This document shows, in pieces, positions 50,238-61,700 of a DNA stretch of 64,000 bases. Origin of the DNA: Sutcliffiella sp. FSL R7-0096 (GTDB lineage: Bacteria > Bacillota > Bacilli > Bacillales > Bacillaceae_I); NCBI RefSeq assembly GCF_038595065.1, contig NZ_CP152003.1, positions 724,001 to 788,000 of the forward strand. The letters run 5' to 3'. The translations under genes and the position numbers were made by a program. Position 1 is the stretch's first letter, and each line of letters opens with the position of its first letter. The notes under the pieces are model-generated. The model made no database searches. It worked only from the letters and a program-made list of their open reading frames with translations, and was not told where the DNA came from.

Positions 50238-53200
50238 ATGAAAAAGAGAGTTTTCAAGAAGGCCACAACCTTGACATTGGCAACAGGCCTTTTGTTCAGT
50301 GCTATGGTACCGGTTTCCAACTCGTATAATGTCCATGCCGAAACATCTACAAGTATTAATCAGGTTTTGACAAATCTCACACCGTCCCAACGTGAAGCGT
50401 TGAATAAATTACAAATCAGCGATCAGTCTGGTTTGCAATTAACGTCTGAAGTGAATTTGGAGAGCGATGATAAAGTTTCCGTTATCGTTGAATTCAAGGA
50501 CAAGCCTGCTAAGACGGCAGTAGTAGAAGAGGCCGCAAAAGGAAAAAAAGTGTCGTTAGCTGAGGCAGAGCAAAAGGCCGATGCTGCTCATGAGACGTTC
50601 AAGAAAGACTTACAGAGCATATATCAAGAAGATGTAAAAAAGAAAAAAGATATCTATAAGATTAAAAGATCGTATAAGCACTCTCTTAACGGGGTATCTA
50701 TGGAATTACCTTCTAATAAAGTGGAGGCATTATTGCAGTCCAAGGTAGTAAAAGCCGTTTGGAGTAATGAAACAGTGCAAGTAGATCCTCCTGTTGAACA
50801 AAAAACATCTGATGAAACGACAGAAGCCAAACGATTGACATTCCCTGGTGTGGATCAATTGCACCACGAAGGATTAACAGGTAAAGGAATTAAGATAGGG
50901 GTTATCGATTCAGGAATTGATTATAATCATCCTGATTTAAAGGATGCTTATAAAGGCGGTTATGATTTTGTTGATAACGATAATGACCCGATGGAGACAA
51001 CATATGAGGATTGGAAAAAATCGGGGTATGCAGAAATTAATCCTTTGACAGGTTCCACTTATTATACGCAACATGGAACCCATGTAGCGGGTATCATTGC
51101 AGGTCAAGGTAAAAATAATGCAGATTACGCCGTGACTGGTGTAGCACCGGAAGCGGATATTTATGCGTATCGTGTATTAGGACAATATGGTTCTGGTACC
51201 ACGGAAGCTATATTAGCAGCAATTGACCGGGCTGTTGTAGATGGAATGGATGTAATCAATCTATCACTTGGCAGATCCTACAATGATCCTCTCTATGTCA
51301 CTAGTATGGCATTAAACAATGCGGTGCTGGCGGGAGTGACGTCAGTTGTTGCTGCAGGGAACAGCGGAGACAATATGTACACACTAGGGTCCCCAGGTAC
51401 TGCTGCTTTAGCTATTACAGTTGGAGCAAGCGATACACCAGAAACGATTGAAACATCTAAAGGTTCATTGGAAGATGTAACCGCAGATCTTAAACTTCTG
51501 GCAAAAAGTCTAGATGATAAAGTAGAAGAGCTAAAGGGTCAGAGTCTTCCAATTATATACGCTGGATATGGGTCTGCTTCTGATTTTAACAACAAAGATG
51601 TGAAGGGGAAGATTGTCCTAATCGACAGAGGAATTCTCACATTGGATGCCAAGATTAAAGAAGCGCAAAAACACGGAGCAAAAGCAGTATTGATGGCTAA
51701 TAACATCCAAGGAGAAGGATTCATTCCATCTTATTTAGGAGAAGGGTACGGAATGATTCCGACATTTTCTCTATCCTATGAACAAGGAACGATGTTGAAA
51801 CAAAAAGCAACTGGCACTTTGGAATTCTCCTTTGATGAAATTGGGCAAGTGATCAGCGAAGGAAACAAGCTTGCATCCTTTAGTTCACGTGGACCGGCTC
51901 GTACGACATATGATATCAAGCCGGAAGTAGTTGCACCAGGCGTATCTGTTTTCTCTACAGTACCTTCGTATATGCATGGGGAAGATCAAATCGGAAACTA
52001 TCAATATGCCTATAAAAGACTATCAGGAACATCGATGGCAAGCCCGAATGTGGCTGGGGTAGCGGCATTATTATTACAAGCGAACCCAGATTTCACTCCT
52101 GAACAAGTGAAGCAAGTATTGATGAACACGGCAGATCCACTAAACGGTGAATATAGCGTTTATGAAGTGGGAGCAGGTGTAGTGGATCCGTACGAAGCAA
52201 TTCATTCTCAAAGCCGAATCGAAGTAAACGATGAAACACAAGGGAAATTAGATAATAAAGGCAATTATAAGATGGTGAAAGATAAAACGGGGGCAATCAG
52301 CTTTGGAACCTTTGCACCGGATGGAACCAATGTGACAGATCAACGTTCCCTTACTATCTACAACAATAGTAAACAAGCAAAAACATTTGATGTAGGTATA
52401 GAGTTTCAAGTGTTGAAAGGGCGATTTCAAAACGATTATCGAACATCAAACGACGCAGAAGCTAACGGTGTTCAGATTTCCACAGATAAGAAAGTAAAAG
52501 TGAATGGAAATGGGAAAAAGAAGACGAATGTGTTCATTACGATTCCCAAAACGGCAGCGCTAGGAACGTATGAAGGCTATATTACCTATACAAACCAAGT
52601 AAATCCGGAAGAATCATACCAAGTTCCGTTTGCTATCCGCACGACAAAGGAAGGAATCGAGTTTGTAGAAATACTTAATAAAGCAATTACCACTACGAAA
52701 GATTATAATGCGGCAAGACGATACACAGATGTATATTTGAATTTAACATCCCATATGCGTACACTCGATGTGTTTTTAGTGGATGGAAAAACAAACGAAG
52801 AATTAGGATTTATTGGAACATATGATGGTATGTTGATGAATGAAAAAGTCGATCTTGGGATTAAGCATGTATTTGAAGGATATTACTATCCATTTACTGG
52901 TGATGCGGACAAGCCAGTCGCTTATAACCCGAAATTAGCCAAGCAAGGATCTTACAAATTGAAATTCGTAGGCACGAATGATTCAGGAAAAACTTTCTCT
53001 AAAGAATCTACCATTTATATAGAGAGTATCGCACCGGAACTTGATCTTAATATAAAAGAGGATGTATATGAGTACACCCCTGAAGAAACTACGATAAACG
53101 TGACGGGTTCTATTTTCGATAAAGAAACGGAAGATATGAAGGCCGCAGGATTTGATGTTTCACAAGGAAGTAACGAAATGTTTTATCATGATCAGCTTGG

Positions 53201-54350
53201 TGGCCGACCTATACAGATTCCTGTGAATGAAGATGGCACTTTCTCTGTTGATATTCCAATCAATCAAACAAGGCCAATGCAACTTTGGTTTTACGGGAGA
53301 GATGCTGCCTCCAATCAAACATGGAATAATAGTAGAATGATCTACATTATCCGTGAAGGCGAACCGCATGCAAATATGCAGGCTGAAAAAATATCTGCAA
53401 ATATGGGAGAGTCTGTCCAAACGACATTAACCCTAGATAATGTAAACAATGTAAAAGAAGCTGTGTATTCGTTGCAGTATAATACAACCTTGGCTGAACC
53501 GACTGTAACGCCGCACAGCAGTACCAGTGGTTCAGTGGATGTAAAAGTTGAGGATGTAAAACATTTTGGAGATTACAACAAATTGACAGTTACAGTATCA
53601 ACAAAGGAGGGACTCCCGGCAGTGTCTGGTGACCTCTCACTAGCGAATATAGAGTTCAAGATGAAGGCCGCAAACTATTCTCAGGCTCCTTTATTCTATG
53701 CCAATTATTTGACTGCCTCTTACACTGATACGAGTAATGAAAAGAAGGAAGCATTGAGTGCAAATCCGATGATCTTTGTCAAGGCAACGTATTCAATGGT
53801 TTACGGTCCTGTTGCTGCAGAAGCATTTATGAATCCGAGTGGAACACCAAATTCAAATGATTACAAGAAGGCCGGTGTCAAAGTTCAGGTAACAGGTAAG
53901 GACGACAAGGTGTATCAAGGAGGGTTTTTAACATCTCCGTCAACAGGTTATCAGATTTCAAATTTACCTTTACCAGATGAAGAATTCCAATTCGAGCTCA
54001 ATGTCCCTGGCCACTTTACTGTGCACAATGCAATCACCGTTGGATTCCATGATGATGGCAAAGTAACCAGCCAAAAAAAATATCTGCCATACAAACCTGC
54101 GATCGGTGGGGATGTTAATAAAGATGATGTCATCGATGTCATGGACGCAGTGTACATCCAAACGCATTGGGGTACTAATAAACGCGAAGCCGATATTAAC
54201 TATGACGGCATTGTAGATGAAAAGGATATGGCATTTGTAGTAAACAACTACTCCATGCAAAATCCGACCATCCAAAATGCGCCAAAACCTAAGAAAAATT
54301 ATAAAGGACAAACGTTAGAAAAGATCTTAAACGAGCTAAATATGCAATAA
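50238..54350 (+). CDS. Vpr-like S8 protease with cohesin-like and dockerin modules (copy 1)
   Basis: This is a 1370-residue secreted protein. Domains in order: signal peptide (about 1-35), I9 propeptide (about 75-185), subtilase domain with Asp224 (VIDSGIDYNHPDL), His279 (HGTHVAG) and Ser599 (GTSMASP), with a PA insert (about 425-545), then Ig/Fn-like domains, a cohesin-like beta-sandwich (about 1045-1175), a carboxypeptidase-regulatory-like segment (about 1195-1285) and a type I dockerin from 1292 (GDVNKDDVIDVMDA, DINYDGIVDEKD). B. subtilis Vpr stops near residue 806. ATG 50238 follows AGAGGGG. First gene of a four-protease cluster. Confidence 0.92.
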   Translation: MKKRVFKKATTLTLATGLLFSAMVPVSNSYNVHAETSTSINQVLTNLTPSQREALNKLQISDQSGLQLTSEVNLESDDKVSVIVEFKDKPAKTAVVEEAAKGKKVSLAEAEQKADAAHETFKKDLQSIYQEDVKKKKDIYKIKRSYKHSLNGVSMELPSNKVEALLQSKVVKAVWSNETVQVDPPVEQKTSDETTEAKRLTFPGVDQLHHEGLTGKGIKIGVIDSGIDYNHPDLKDAYKGGYDFVDNDNDPMETTYEDWKKSGYAEINPLTGSTYYTQHGTHVAGIIAGQGKNNADYAVTGVAPEADIYAYRVLGQYGSGTTEAILAAIDRAVVDGMDVINLSLGRSYNDPLYVTSMALNNAVLAGVTSVVAAGNSGDNMYTLGSPGTAALAITVGASDTPETIETSKGSLEDVTADLKLLAKSLDDKVEELKGQSLPIIYAGYGSASDFNNKDVKGKIVLIDRGILTLDAKIKEAQKHGAKAVLMANNIQGEGFIPSYLGEGYGMIPTFSLSYEQGTMLKQKATGTLEFSFDEIGQVISEGNKLASFSSRGPARTTYDIKPEVVAPGVSVFSTVPSYMHGEDQIGNYQYAYKRLSGTSMASPNVAGVAALLLQANPDFTPEQVKQVLMNTADPLNGEYSVYEVGAGVVDPYEAIHSQSRIEVNDETQGKLDNKGNYKMVKDKTGAISFGTFAPDGTNVTDQRSLTIYNNSKQAKTFDVGIEFQVLKGRFQNDYRTSNDAEANGVQISTDKKVKVNGNGKKKTNVFITIPKTAALGTYEGYITYTNQVNPEESYQVPFAIRTTKEGIEFVEILNKAITTTKDYNAARRYTDVYLNLTSHMRTLDVFLVDGKTNEELGFIGTYDGMLMNEKVDLGIKHVFEGYYYPFTGDADKPVAYNPKLAKQGSYKLKFVGTNDSGKTFSKESTIYIESIAPELDLNIKEDVYEYTPEETTINVTGSIFDKETEDMKAAGFDVSQGSNEMFYHDQLGGRPIQIPVNEDGTFSVDIPINQTRPMQLWFYGRDAASNQTWNNSRMIYIIREGEPHANMQAEKISANMGESVQTTLTLDNVNNVKEAVYSLQYNTTLAEPTVTPHSSTSGSVDVKVEDVKHFGDYNKLTVTVSTKEGLPAVSGDLSLANIEFKMKAANYSQAPLFYANYLTASYTDTSNEKKEALSANPMIFVKATYSMVYGPVAAEAFMNPSGTPNSNDYKKAGVKVQVTGKDDKVYQGGFLTSPSTGYQISNLPLPDEEFQFELNVPGHFTVHNAITVGFHDDGKVTSQKKYLPYKPAIGGDVNKDDVIDVMDAVYIQTHWGTNKREADINYDGIVDEKDMAFVVNNYSMQNPTIQNAPKPKKNYKGQTLEKILNELNMQ

Positions 54351-54376
54351 GAAAGTAAGAATTTAATAAAATTTAT

Positions 54377-54412
54377 ACCACATCCACGATGAAATTCGGG
54401 TGTGGTTTTTAT
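54377..54412 (+). terminator. Terminator of protease copy 1
   Basis: ACCACATCC at 54377-54385 pairs with GGTGTGGT near 54399-54406, followed by TTTTTATT. Confidence 0.75.
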
Positions 54413-54575
54413 TGTGCGGAAAATCATTTAAAACTTTTCAGCTCGGTTTAATTATCATTAATCCCCTCTTCATACTTTTTACCTAAAAATTTCCCCCAAT
54501 AGGGAACTTTCACATTTTCACGAATTACTAGTAATGACTGAGGTAATCAGTACTATCAAGTTGGGGGAGAGGCGT

Positions 54576-57500
54576 TTGAAAAGGAAAAACATCTTAGGAT
54601 TGATGTTGGTTGGTGCATTATTAATAAGTAGTATTACACCAGCTATTTCGAATCCTAACACAGTTGTAGCAGAGGGAGATATAGGGATAAAGGATGCGAT
54701 GACATCACTATCAGCAGAAAAAAGAAGGGCCATTAATGACTTAACGGCTTCGGTAACTTCAGAAGTGAACCTTCCTGGTGACATTGATTATTCCAGTGAT
54801 GAAGAAATCTCTATTATTGTGGAATTCAACCATTTCACTCCAAAAACAGCAGTAGCTATAAGAGAAGCAGAGGGGGAAACAGCCTCCATTGAGGAACAGC
54901 AGCAGTTAGTGGAGAAAGATCACCAAATTTTTGCGAAAGAATTATTAGAATTAAATATCGACGGAGAAGTTACACAAAGCTACAAAGAAGCATTTAATGG
55001 GGTCACCGTTAACCTACCAGCTTCTGATATACCAAAACTAATAAAATCAAAAGCGATAAAAAACATTTGGGAAAACGAAACAATTCAATTAGAATTACCT
55101 GAAAACAAGGAGAAAATGGTACAACAAGCGTATGACGGGAAGCATCCACTTGAATTGACAGGAGTAAACAAATTACATGAAAAAGGGCTAACAGGCAAAG
55201 GTATAAAAGTTGCTGTACTAGATACGGGTATAGACTATCATCACCCAGATTTACAGGATGTATATCGTGGCGGGTATGACTTCGTTGATGAAGATGATGA
55301 TCCAATGGAGGCTACCTATTCAGATTGGCTTGAATCGGGCCTCCCAGAATCTCTCGGTTCTAACGCCTATTATACTTCCCATGGTACACATGTTGCCGGA
55401 ATCATAGCAGGTCAAAATGAAAATGACTCGCCTTTATCCGTATTAGGTGTAGCACCTGGGGTGGAATTGTATGCTTATCGTGTTTTAGGGCCATATGGGA
55501 CAGGGACGATGGAAGATATATTAGCAGGGATTGAATATTCTGTTCGAGCAGAAATGGATATTATCAATTTATCGTTAGGGAATAACATAAATGATCCGCT
55601 ATCACCCTTTTCAGTGGCACTTAATAATGCTGTACTCGCTGGCGTCACGACTATTTCCGCAGCAGGGAATACTGGTTCCGCGTTATATTCGATCGGATCT
55701 CCTGCTGCTTCGGCTTTGAATATTACCGTTGGGTCTACTGACACGATGGTGGCATATCCAGACTTTGAAGGAGAATTCTTATATGAGGAAGGCAAAGAGT
55801 CGAGCGAAGTTCGATATGCAACTGCTGGAATGGAGAATTCACCGAGATCATTAGAAGGAAAAGCTTTCGAGGTAATAGATGCTGGGAATGGACTGCAAAG
55901 CGATTATGAAAATATAGATGTAAATGGAAAAATAGTCTTGATTAAAACGGGTTCTATTCGTACAGATGAGAAAATTGCGATTGCTAAAGAACATGGTGCA
56001 GCAGTAGTGTTCAGTTATACGCCAGGGTATGGGAATTATAATGGGGTTGTATATCGCGAAAATGAAAACTTTGTACCTACCTATCATTTGCGAGGGGTGC
56101 AAGGAGATAAAATTAAACAAATTCTAGCAATAGATGATATGACTTTTACTTTTACTAAATTAGTTCCCACTGTGGTTGTTCAGGATGATACGCTGTCTTC
56201 TTTCAGTTCACGTGGACCAGCAAGACTTACGTATGATATAAAACCAGAAATTGTTGCGCCTGGCGGGAATATATTATCCACTGTACCACATTACTATGGT
56301 GGGAAAGAAAAGAATTATTCATCGGCATATGCGAAATTATCTGGCACATCAATGGCAACCCCTTATGTCGCAGGGATTGCTGCTTTGTTGTTAGAAGCAA
56401 ACCCTTCTCTAACTCCTGGAGATATCAAAGCACTTTTAATGAACTCAGCGGAGCCAATTAATGGTTCGAACAGCGTCTTTGATATCGGGGCTGGTAGAGT
56501 CAATGCTTGGAAGGCAGAAACTGCTTCAGTGACCATTAAAGTGATGGATAAAACTGAGACATTTATAGATGGCGAGAAAAAGTGGGTTCCATCCGTAACA
56601 GGTGCTTTAGCTTTGGGGACCCTTATCACTAATGATTCACATCATCGAGAGAATGCAAGTATTACCCTTACTAATCATCTAGATAAAAAAGTGACTTTTA
56701 CTATTGATTCACAATTTCATGTAGGAATTCGCGGTTCGAAGGATGGAGCAAAAAATGGAGTAAAAGTGAATACAAAGAAATCAGTTAGTATTGCAGCTAA
56801 AAAACAAGCAACAAATAATATATTCTTAACTATACCAAAGACGGCGGAAGAAGGAGTTTATGAAGGCACAATTACCTTCACTAATGTAGAAGATGAATCA
56901 AATAGCTACCAAGTTCCTTTCGCATTTAGGCTCTCGAAAGATGGTATAGAGTACTTAACGGCGAATGACACCTTATCAACCATTAGAGAAAACTATAGTG
57001 GTGGTCCAAATGCCATGAACGCAAAGTTTTCCCTCTATTCACATATGAGAGATATCGATGTATATTTAACGGACGCTAATACTGGGGATGAATTAGGTTT
57101 TGTAGGAAGCATTGACGGAACTTTTCTCCAAGTGGAAAAGCCGTATTCATTCTACACCTTCTCCAATGGGGAATATTACGCTTTTACCAATGACCCTAAC
57201 TCACCGATTACTTATGAAACGATTGAAGCAACTCCAGGGTCGTATTATTTAAAATTTGTTTTTACTAAGGATGATGGGGAAGAGCTTTTGGTAAATATGC
57301 CATTTATTATTGATAAAGAAATGCCAACGCTAGAAATGGATGTAGAAACAGAAATTATTGAAGTGGAGCAAGAAAAAACTACTTATTTATTGGAAGGCAG
57401 CATTCATGATAATCAAATTGAATCAGCTAAGACAACAGGCATTGATGTAAATCAAGGAAATAACTCGGTAAGATATAAGGGTAGTGGCAGTTTTTGGCAA

Positions 57501-58607
57501 AATATCCCTTTGGATGATGATGGTGGATTTGCCATCAATGCTTCTTTTCCTCGTCATTTAAATGTAATGAACTTAAGTATCCTAGGAAGAGACCGAGCAG
57601 GAATTGCTTCTATACAAAAAGACTACCACTTTGTAAGAAAAGGAGCGCCATACGTTGCTAGTATTCCAACGCAAAAAGAAATCTTGTCAGGAGATAGCAT
57701 GGAATTTGCATTCCGTACAAATAATCTTGCTCCGTGGAAGGAGCTAAGCTTTTCCTACCAATATAATAAAAATGTGATAGATATCAAGGAAATATCTGTA
57801 GTGGAGGACTGGAAGGAGAAGGTTCATCTTGAAACTACTGAATCAGATAATGGCACCTTAATCACATTAACGACGACAGAATCTAACCTAGAAGACGTAA
57901 CTACCTTATTAAACGTTAATGTAACTATTAAGGATGATGCGTTTGTAAGTGATTATTTCTCACTTACCGCAAACTCGGTATCATTGACAAAAGCAGATAA
58001 CTCAAAGGTATCCGTTTCTTCTATTTCACCACCAGTTAAAGTTTGGTCAAGCTACTCTGAATTGCAGGGGAATATTAATGGAGAAGCTGTATATGAAAGG
58101 GATGGGTTTGGAAATTTACGCTCCACACATATCGACTATTTTGCATTAGGGGCGAATATTCGTGTATTGGACGCCGAAGGTAACGAATATCCTGCCGAAA
58201 TCAAAGATGATGCTAAATTCAGTGTTCTAGGATTACCCTCCACTCAGGAAAAAATGTTCCTTCTTCTTGATATACCAGGACACTTTACTGTTATAAAAAG
58301 TTTTACTATCGGTAGAGAACATAGTCACTTAGGAGAGCAAAAATTCTTGAATTTTCTCGGGGCACTTGCAGGAGATGTGAATAAGGATGGCGTCATCGAT
58401 ATTTTGGATGCTATCTATCTCGAAGAACATTGGGGATCTAACGACAGGAACGCAGATATCAACTTTGATGGTGTAGTGGATCACAAAGATATGAGCTTCA
58501 TCCAAAAGAATTATTTACTAAAAAATCCGACTGGAGAAGCTTCCAGAGAACCTACAGAAGTCGAGAACGGAAGAACAATAGATGATATATTAGAGGGTTT
58601 AAATTAA
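54576..58607 (+). CDS. Vpr-like S8 protease with cohesin-like and dockerin modules (copy 2)
   Basis: This is a 1343-residue secreted protein with the same plan as copy 1. Catalytic residues are Asp216 (VLDTGID), His269 (HGTHVAG) and Ser592 (GTSMATP); the dockerin starts at 1267 (GDVNKDGVIDILDA, DINFDGVVDHKD). The start is TTG 54576, directly after GGGGGAGAGG; it gives a clean signal peptide (KRKNILGLMLVGALLISSI). An ATG at 54534 in the same frame has no ribosome site. The PA insert and the middle Ig-like part differ clearly from copy 1, so the copies are old. It ends at a terminator. Confidence 0.9.
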   Translation: MKRKNILGLMLVGALLISSITPAISNPNTVVAEGDIGIKDAMTSLSAEKRRAINDLTASVTSEVNLPGDIDYSSDEEISIIVEFNHFTPKTAVAIREAEGETASIEEQQQLVEKDHQIFAKELLELNIDGEVTQSYKEAFNGVTVNLPASDIPKLIKSKAIKNIWENETIQLELPENKEKMVQQAYDGKHPLELTGVNKLHEKGLTGKGIKVAVLDTGIDYHHPDLQDVYRGGYDFVDEDDDPMEATYSDWLESGLPESLGSNAYYTSHGTHVAGIIAGQNENDSPLSVLGVAPGVELYAYRVLGPYGTGTMEDILAGIEYSVRAEMDIINLSLGNNINDPLSPFSVALNNAVLAGVTTISAAGNTGSALYSIGSPAASALNITVGSTDTMVAYPDFEGEFLYEEGKESSEVRYATAGMENSPRSLEGKAFEVIDAGNGLQSDYENIDVNGKIVLIKTGSIRTDEKIAIAKEHGAAVVFSYTPGYGNYNGVVYRENENFVPTYHLRGVQGDKIKQILAIDDMTFTFTKLVPTVVVQDDTLSSFSSRGPARLTYDIKPEIVAPGGNILSTVPHYYGGKEKNYSSAYAKLSGTSMATPYVAGIAALLLEANPSLTPGDIKALLMNSAEPINGSNSVFDIGAGRVNAWKAETASVTIKVMDKTETFIDGEKKWVPSVTGALALGTLITNDSHHRENASITLTNHLDKKVTFTIDSQFHVGIRGSKDGAKNGVKVNTKKSVSIAAKKQATNNIFLTIPKTAEEGVYEGTITFTNVEDESNSYQVPFAFRLSKDGIEYLTANDTLSTIRENYSGGPNAMNAKFSLYSHMRDIDVYLTDANTGDELGFVGSIDGTFLQVEKPYSFYTFSNGEYYAFTNDPNSPITYETIEATPGSYYLKFVFTKDDGEELLVNMPFIIDKEMPTLEMDVETEIIEVEQEKTTYLLEGSIHDNQIESAKTTGIDVNQGNNSVRYKGSGSFWQNIPLDDDGGFAINASFPRHLNVMNLSILGRDRAGIASIQKDYHFVRKGAPYVASIPTQKEILSGDSMEFAFRTNNLAPWKELSFSYQYNKNVIDIKEISVVEDWKEKVHLETTESDNGTLITLTTTESNLEDVTTLLNVNVTIKDDAFVSDYFSLTANSVSLTKADNSKVSVSSISPPVKVWSSYSELQGNINGEAVYERDGFGNLRSTHIDYFALGANIRVLDAEGNEYPAEIKDDAKFSVLGLPSTQEKMFLLLDIPGHFTVIKSFTIGREHSHLGEQKFLNFLGALAGDVNKDGVIDILDAIYLEEHWGSNDRNADINFDGVVDHKDMSFIQKNYLLKNPTGEASREPTEVENGRTIDDILEGLN

Positions 58608-58612
58608 GAGAT

Positions 58613-58646
58613 ATCCCCCCACGATGCTTATGTGGGGGGATGTTTT
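58613..58646 (+). terminator. Terminator of protease copy 2
   Basis: ATCCCCCCAC at 58613-58622 pairs perfectly with GTGGGGGGAT at 58632-58641, followed by GTTTTA. Confidence 0.85.
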
Positions 58647-58664
58647 AAATAGCAATGGAAATTT

Positions 58665-58705
58665 AAAAAAGATGACCTCTGTTCATTACAGAGATCATCC
58701 TTTTT
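58665..58705. terminator. Terminator between convergent protease copies 2 and 3
   Basis: GATGACCTCTGT at 58671-58682 pairs with ACAGAGATCATC at 58688-58699 (one unpaired position). Six A residues precede it and five T residues follow, so it can end transcription on both strands. Confidence 0.8.
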
Positions 58706-58737
58706 ATTAGGAGCCTTGCGTTTTTTTTTGACTTGGG

Positions 58738-61700
58738 TTACGGATTAGTAATCCCTAATTCCTTTTTTACTTTCTCAAGGGTCATGCCTTGATGTTTCAG
58801 AACAACATCCTTTAATTCATCTAAAGTGTGATTTCTCATTAGGTAGTTCGCTTCAATATAACTCCAATCCTTCTCATCGACAATGCCATCTAAATTAATA
58901 TCTGCAGAGCGATCACTTGACTGCCAATTTTCTTTTAAATATAGAACATCAAAAATATCAATCACATCGTCTTGATTCACATCACCTGCATACGTAAACG
59001 CAGTAATGGAAGTTAAAGATCCTGTAATTTCTCCATCTTCCTCTTTATTCACCATGATATCTTTAATATAAGGGAAGTGACCGGGAATATTCACCTTTAA
59101 CGTATATGGCTCGGCATTTATCGGTATGTTATGGAAGCTGAAACCTGCTCTTGTGTTAATGTCAGCTGTAGATTTGGTTCCGTCCGGACTTATCAGTTCA
59201 ACGGAAGCACCAACTTTTGTATAGTCTCGGGAAAAATCAACGGATGTATCCGGTTTTAAGAATCCTTGCCCAACAAAGCCACCACTGATGACACCTGTTT
59301 GATTCAGCATTTTCAGTCCTTCTATATATCCTTGTGCTGTAATGGTGTCTCCATTTGTGTCAATGTATCGATTGCTTGTAAAGTTAAATCCTGCGAAGTC
59401 AGTCCATCTCTTATCTGTTACGCTAAATGTAACATCTAACAATGGCATCTCACCTGTGATTTCTTGATCTCCAGTCAGGATAAGATCCACTTTTGCATTG
59501 GAGGTGGAGCCAATAGTCAAATCAGTTTGTAGGTCCACATCGTAATTGGATAATGCATCATTTTCCTTGATATCGAGAATTTCCATTGAATCAATGAAAT
59601 ACAACGTGAATTTTGCTTCTTTTAATTGTCTAACATTATTGGCAGTCATCGTAAACGTAACAATGTCTCCAGGTTTCGCGGACCTTTTACTGTAGACTCC
59701 TGTCATATAGGAAGTACTTTCGGGAACAAAATTATAGGTTCTTTTCACCGTTTTGTTCGTCGCAGCATCTAGGGCATCCAAGCTTGCTATATTATTTGTT
59801 GGTCTAACAAGTGGGACTTCCATTTCAAAAGTGCCATCTTCTTCTGGGAATATACGATAATCAGGTAACATCGAGTACAAATATTCATAAATGAAATTAT
59901 CTGCCTGACTAATATCGATACCTGCTTCTTGAATATCCCCTACTTCATTGTCAATTAATGTTCCACTTACAGGATAGGTTTTTTGTCCTTCAGAAAATTC
60001 ATAAACGAGCTGATCATCAATACTTGTTTTAAATTCTGGTTTATTATTATCGACAAATATGTCATCTACTTCCGTAAACGTTTTGCCGCTTTCATTGGTA
60101 GCAATAAATTTCAACTTATAGTGTCCTTGTTCTGCGAAGGTTTCCTTTAAATGAACTGGATAGTCCTCATCTCCAGTAAATGGATAATAATTTCCTTCAT
60201 AACCATATAAACCGTAAGGGACACCGATTTGTAAGTCACTTCCATTGAAATATCCAACATAACCAATATCTTCACCTGTTTTTCCATCTGCTAAAACTAC
60301 ATCCACTTGCTCTACGTTAGAGTTAAGCTGGAAACTGAAGGTAGCAACAGGAAATGAACCAAAATAGGAGCCTCCTGGATTGGTAGTTAGGACTTGTTTA
60401 TCAAATGTCAAAAAGTCAAACCCTTCTTCTGCAACACGGATGGAGAATGGGACTTGAAAGGCTTCATTTGAGTCGTTTATATTCTCATAAGAGATATATC
60501 CTTCATAAAACCCTGATTCTGCTGTTTTGGGAATCAGGACAAACGCATTGGTTTTTTTAGATTTTCCAGGATTAATGGAAATTTTCTTATCAAATTGAAC
60601 TTGTACACCGTTCTTTTTTGCATCTAGCGATTGATTTGTAAATTCAACTTTTCCCACAAACGATTTCTTATCTGTGCCATGATTACTCACTTCTATTGTG
60701 CGTTGATCGCGAATGTGTTTTCCATCGTTGTATTGTAGGCCAAAGCTGATGGAGCCAGTCTTTTCATCAATGATAATACTATCTCCATCAGATATGTTTG
60801 TTGTTTCATCGATCACCTGGAATAGCATGGTGGAATGAACTGCTTCATACGGGTCGACTCGTCCCGCCCCAACTTCAAATACGCTGTAATCCCCATTTAA
60901 CGGATCGGCCGTGTTCATCAGAATTGTTTTTATGTCCTCGGGTTGTAAATCCTGATTGGATTCCAACAAGAGAGCGGCAATTCCAGCTACTTGAGGAGCG
61001 GCCATGGATGTGCCTGATAATCGTTGATACGCATATTCATAGTTATCCCCATTTTCGGGGTTTACCATGTAGGATGGAACTGTGGATTGAATACCAACTC
61101 CAGGTGCAATAACCTCAGGCTTAATATCATAATTAAATTTTGAAGGTCCTCGTGAACTGAAGTCAGCTAAACGATCTCCCTCGGTTTGAACGGTGCCAAG
61201 TTTTTCGAAAATAAATTCCTCTAAAAGTTCCATTTCTTCCAGTAATATTTCTCCATCTTTTTTTGTTAAACTGAATGTTGGAATGAAGTCTTTATTTTCA
61301 CCCAGGAAGTAAGGGATATGCCCGTCCTCTTCATTGTTGTACATAAAGATGGCTTTAGCCTCGTTTAGTTTTGCATGTTTAATTTTGTCATTTAATGAAA
61401 TCTCTCCACGTCTAACAAGAACAATCTTATCCTTGACATCTTTCCCAGAATAATCCTCTGATCTTCCTAACCCAACTTCTGTGATTGGTAGTGTCTGACC
61501 TTTAAAGTCTTCTGCTTTATCACTATAGTGTTTTCCTAGTAATTGTAGATTAATAGGTTGTGAGTATAACTTCCCTTCGTATGTAAGGATTTCCAAGGGA
61601 GTATCACTTGCCCCAACCGTCAATGCTAGTGCTGAAGAAGCTGGCGAGCCGAGAGTATAGGCTGCATCCCCTGAATTTCCCGCTGCTACAATGGCTGTTA